From NCBI RefSeq assembly GCF_049331405.1, contig NZ_CP186274.1, positions 1,612,001-1,676,000 of the forward strand: DNA of 64,000 nt, read 5' to 3'. The notes beneath the pieces are model-generated. The model made no database searches. It was not told the DNA's origin and worked only from the letters and a program-made list of their open reading frames with translations. The stretch is from PoT sp049331405 (GTDB taxonomy: Bacteria > Planctomycetota > Planctomycetia > Isosphaerales > Isosphaeraceae). The stretch's first letter is position 1; each line of letters starts with the position of its first letter. Below are positions 61,963 through 64,000 of this stretch, piece after piece. The translations under genes were made by a program, and so were the position numbers.

Positions 61963-63381
61963 TTATGATGAGGCGATACGGTCGTATCGCCAGCGACGGG
62001 AGACGGGGGGAGGGGGTTGCGGCTCGGGCGAGGGGAGGGGGATCCGCTTCAGGTCCGGGATGAGCCGCTCGGCCTCGGGGCCGAGGCGTTTCAGGGCCGG
62101 CGCCAGGTCGCGTCGGATGGATGGCTCGTCGCGCCAGGCCCGCCGGATGCTGGCGTCGGCGCGGGCCTGCACGGGGGTCCCGCGGCTCACGGTGAAGAGG
62201 CAGGCCGCGAGCCTCGGGTAGAAGAATTCGTCGGGCCGCCTGGGCGTGTCGAATGGCTCCAGGAGGATCGGCGCGGCGGCCGGCGAGGGATGGCCCAGGG
62301 CCCTCAATGCGGCCAGGGAGATGAGGATCTGTTCGCGCCAGAACCACTTGAGGGTGAAGTAAGGCCGGTCGACGGCGGGGGTCACTCCGTCGTCCGGGTC
62401 GCGGATCCCCTCGACGGCCCGCTCGAGGGCCTTGCCGTAGAGCGGGAGGGCCTCGTCCGCGAGCGGGCCGTCGGGGGGGCAGATGCGGGCGAAGGCCTTC
62501 ATCGCCGCCCCGAGCACGGTGCCCGATGACCGTCGATTGACGGCGCGGGGCCACCTCGCATCAACCTCCTTGCGGATCAGGGCGAGGAGCGCCGGCAGGG
62601 CTCCGGCGGCCTCGCGGCCGATGTTCTCCAGCGAGTTCGAGCACATGACGCAGAGGACCTCGTCCTCGAGCGCGAGCCCCTCGATGAGCATGGGCACCGC
62701 GGCGGGGAGCAGCCGCACGCGTTCGATGGCGTGGGCGCTCGCCTCCCTGAGGGCGGGGTGATGGTCGCCGGGGCGCTTCAGGATGATGGGAAGAAGGAGC
62801 TCGGGGCCGTCGGCGTATTCGACGATGGCGGATGCCGCGGCGATGCGGACGTGAAGATCGGTGTCGCGCTCGAGGGCGTTGATCAGGCCTTGCGGTGGCG
62901 TCCGGAGCCTGGCGTCGGCGGCGAGTTCCTCGAGCGCCTTGACGGCGGAGATCCGCAGCCCCTGCGAGGGGTCGGCCAGGAGGGAGACGAGCGCCCCCTC
63001 GAGGGCGGGGGCCGCCGAGACGATCATCGGCGGGGGCTCGTGGGTCTTCAGGGCGACGATGGCGTTGATGCGGAGCAGGTACGCGAGCGATGACGTCGCG
63101 CGTTCCCGGATCGTCGCCGACCTCTCCCCCAGGGCCCCGACCCAGGCCTCGACCGTGCGGGCGAATTCGGCGGGCGTGTGCCTCCGCAACTGGAGGCCGG
63201 CCATCGCGGTCAGCTTCTGCGACTCGTCGCCGCGGGCGAGCCGGTCGATGAAGCCGTCGAGCGGCGGCTCGACCGCCGCGATCGATGGCTCCGGCAGGCG
63301 CTCGGGGGATTCCCTGTAGAGGACCAGTCCTCCGAACGCGGCCACCGCGAGGATGGTCAGCGCCGGGACGAGCTTCGTCAT
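61963..63381 (-). CDS. Membrane-anchored HEAT-repeat paralogue 3 of the array
   Basis: A 472-residue protein from the ATG at 63381 with AGAGG upstream; an in-frame ATG at 63414 would overlap the next gene by 14 bases. Anchor helix at about 3-19 (KLVPALTILAVAAFGGLVLY). HEAT units include EGALVSLLADPSQGLRISA, LINALERDTDLHVRIAAASA and AVPMLIEGLALEDEVLCVMC. The conserved AALPALLALIRKEVDARWP, LFTVSRGTPVQARADASIRR and RRWRYDRIASS are present. The length matches its relatives. Function is unknown. Confidence 0.8.
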   Translation of the reverse strand: MTKLVPALTILAVAAFGGLVLYRESPERLPEPSIAAVEPPLDGFIDRLARGDESQKLTAMAGLQLRRHTPAEFARTVEAWVGALGERSATIRERATSSLAYLLRINAIVALKTHEPPPMIVSAAPALEGALVSLLADPSQGLRISAVKALEELAADARLRTPPQGLINALERDTDLHVRIAAASAIVEYADGPELLLPIILKRPGDHHPALREASAHAIERVRLLPAAVPMLIEGLALEDEVLCVMCSNSLENIGREAAGALPALLALIRKEVDARWPRAVNRRSSGTVLGAAMKAFARICPPDGPLADEALPLYGKALERAVEGIRDPDDGVTPAVDRPYFTLKWFWREQILISLAALRALGHPSPAAAPILLEPFDTPRRPDEFFYPRLAACLFTVSRGTPVQARADASIRRAWRDEPSIRRDLAPALKRLGPEAERLIPDLKRIPLPSPEPQPPPPVSRRWRYDRIASS

Positions 63382-63400
63382 CAGGTCGCCTCTGGGAGAA

Positions 63401-64000
63401 TCAGCCGGCGTCATCGTTCGTGCCCATTCGGATGTTGGGATGGATCGAAGCGGGACATTCGCATCGGTAGCCATCCGGATTATTGCGATCACCCTTCCAG
63501 CGATGATAGAGGCGCCGGGGGGGCGTCGGCCTGAGATAGGCGGCGGCGAACCGCCTGAGATCCGGCGGAGTCGGCTCGGCCTTGTCGCCGGATTTCGCGG
63601 GGCCGCGCATGACGAGGGGGGACGCGGTCCGGTATTCCTGCCAGGCCCGCCTGAGACTGGCGTCGGCTCGGTCTTGTTCCGCAGTTCCTCGGCTGACGAA
63701 GTAGAGGAGGCCGGCGAGGTCCGCGAAGAGACGCTCGTCGGCATGCCTCGGGGAGTCGAGAGCCTCGACGAGTATCGGCACGGCGGCCGGCAGCGGGCGG
63801 GCGAGTGTTTTCAGGGCGTCCAGGCCGATCTGGATCTGTTCATCCCAGAACGCCTTGAGGGGGAGCGACGGCCTGGCCGTCGCGGGGGGCCTGTCGTCGG
63901 CCGGATCCGGGATCCCCCCGGCCCCATGCCGGATGGCCTCGCAGGCGACGAGGATCGCGTCGTCCCTGGGCGGGCCGTCGGCCGGGCTGATGCGAGCGAG
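63401..64000 (-). CDS. HEAT-repeat paralogue 4 of the array, truncated by window end
   Basis: The frame is open at the window edge, so only about 199 C-terminal residues are seen. They match the array relatives: ARISPADGPPRDDAILVAC, LKAFWDEQIQIGLDALKTL, LPAAVPILVEALDSPRHAD and the shared LYFVSRGTAEQDRADASLRR. The ending is different: LYHRWKGDRNNPDGYRCECP and a tail NIRMGTNDDAG instead of the RRWKYxRP stop. The upstream anchor and HEAT units lie outside the window. Confidence 0.78.
   Translation of the reverse strand, partial: LARISPADGPPRDDAILVACEAIRHGAGGIPDPADDRPPATARPSLPLKAFWDEQIQIGLDALKTLARPLPAAVPILVEALDSPRHADERLFADLAGLLYFVSRGTAEQDRADASLRRAWQEYRTASPLVMRGPAKSGDKAEPTPPDLRRFAAAYLRPTPPRRLYHRWKGDRNNPDGYRCECPASIHPNIRMGTNDDAG

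Noticed and set aside
63382..63744. Upstream extension of HEAT paralogue 3 to 63744
   Set aside because: It overlaps the C-terminus of paralogue 4 in another frame; a start at 63381 with a ribosome site gives the family length.

Overview
The window looks like a chromosomal segment of a planctomycete, most likely family Isosphaeraceae (Singulisphaera/Paludisphaera/Tautonia type). The base composition is very GC-rich. Two ECF-type sigma factors are fused through one membrane helix to large extracytoplasmic domains. A small exported protein carries the planctomycete LEDRxLLS N-terminal signature. There are many SMI1/KNR4, ankyrin and HEAT-repeat proteins, and short membrane proteins share an RLSLxxLMxxVAxLAL-type N-terminus. 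No rRNA, tRNA, CRISPR array or transposase gene was found. The assignment is inference from gene content.

Layout. 0-1.4 kb: a partial membrane protein and a small exported protein. 1.7-7.4 kb: a same-strand run of eight small cytosolic or membrane genes (ankyrin, SMI1/KNR4, Cys-rich and unknown) that resembles an immunity-type accessory locus. 7.4-9.1 kb: a TetR regulator divergent from an NmrA-like NAD(P)-binding oxidoreductase, with repeats in the shared promoter. 9.1-13.6 kb: small unknown genes and a two-gene unit of a 222-residue protein plus an AbiEii-like nucleotidyltransferase. 13.6-17.1 kb: three tandem prepilin-like paralogues. 17.3-26.6 kb: two sigma-factor fusion genes around an AraC regulator/O-methyltransferase pair and a frameshifted CPBP protease gene. 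26.8-32 kb: small membrane proteins, a HEAT protein, a methyltransferase/membrane-protein pair and a Ser/Thr kinase with a very long activation segment.

32-45 kb: a frameshifted HEAT gene, a macrolide 2'-phosphotransferase homologue, a P450, an ankyrin protein, a DUF6348-like protein, a frameshifted zinc-type alcohol dehydrogenase divergent from a CGNR zinc-finger regulator, and a GT39-like transferase. A block of about 160-170 bp is duplicated between 33.7 and 39.8 kb. 45-49 kb: methylmalonate-semialdehyde dehydrogenase and an ArsR/SRPBCC pair. 49.3-55.8 kb: four genes, each overlapping the next by ATGA, encoding CHASE3-GAF hybrid kinase, CheR, a receiver-less CheB and a REC-kinase-REC protein, with no chemoreceptor, CheA or CheW. 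56-64 kb: a ceramidase-like enzyme and four tandem HEAT-repeat paralogues, the last running off the window.

The most interesting non-coding signal is a dispersed intergenic element with five full copies (15.8, 16.1, 47.6, 47.7 and 55.9 kb). Each copy has two consecutive hairpins. In one copy the first stem carries two compensatory base-pair changes, which suggests that the folded structure, not only the sequence, is maintained. Two of the three frameshifted genes are restored by adding one C to a C-run, so they may be assembly errors rather than dead genes.
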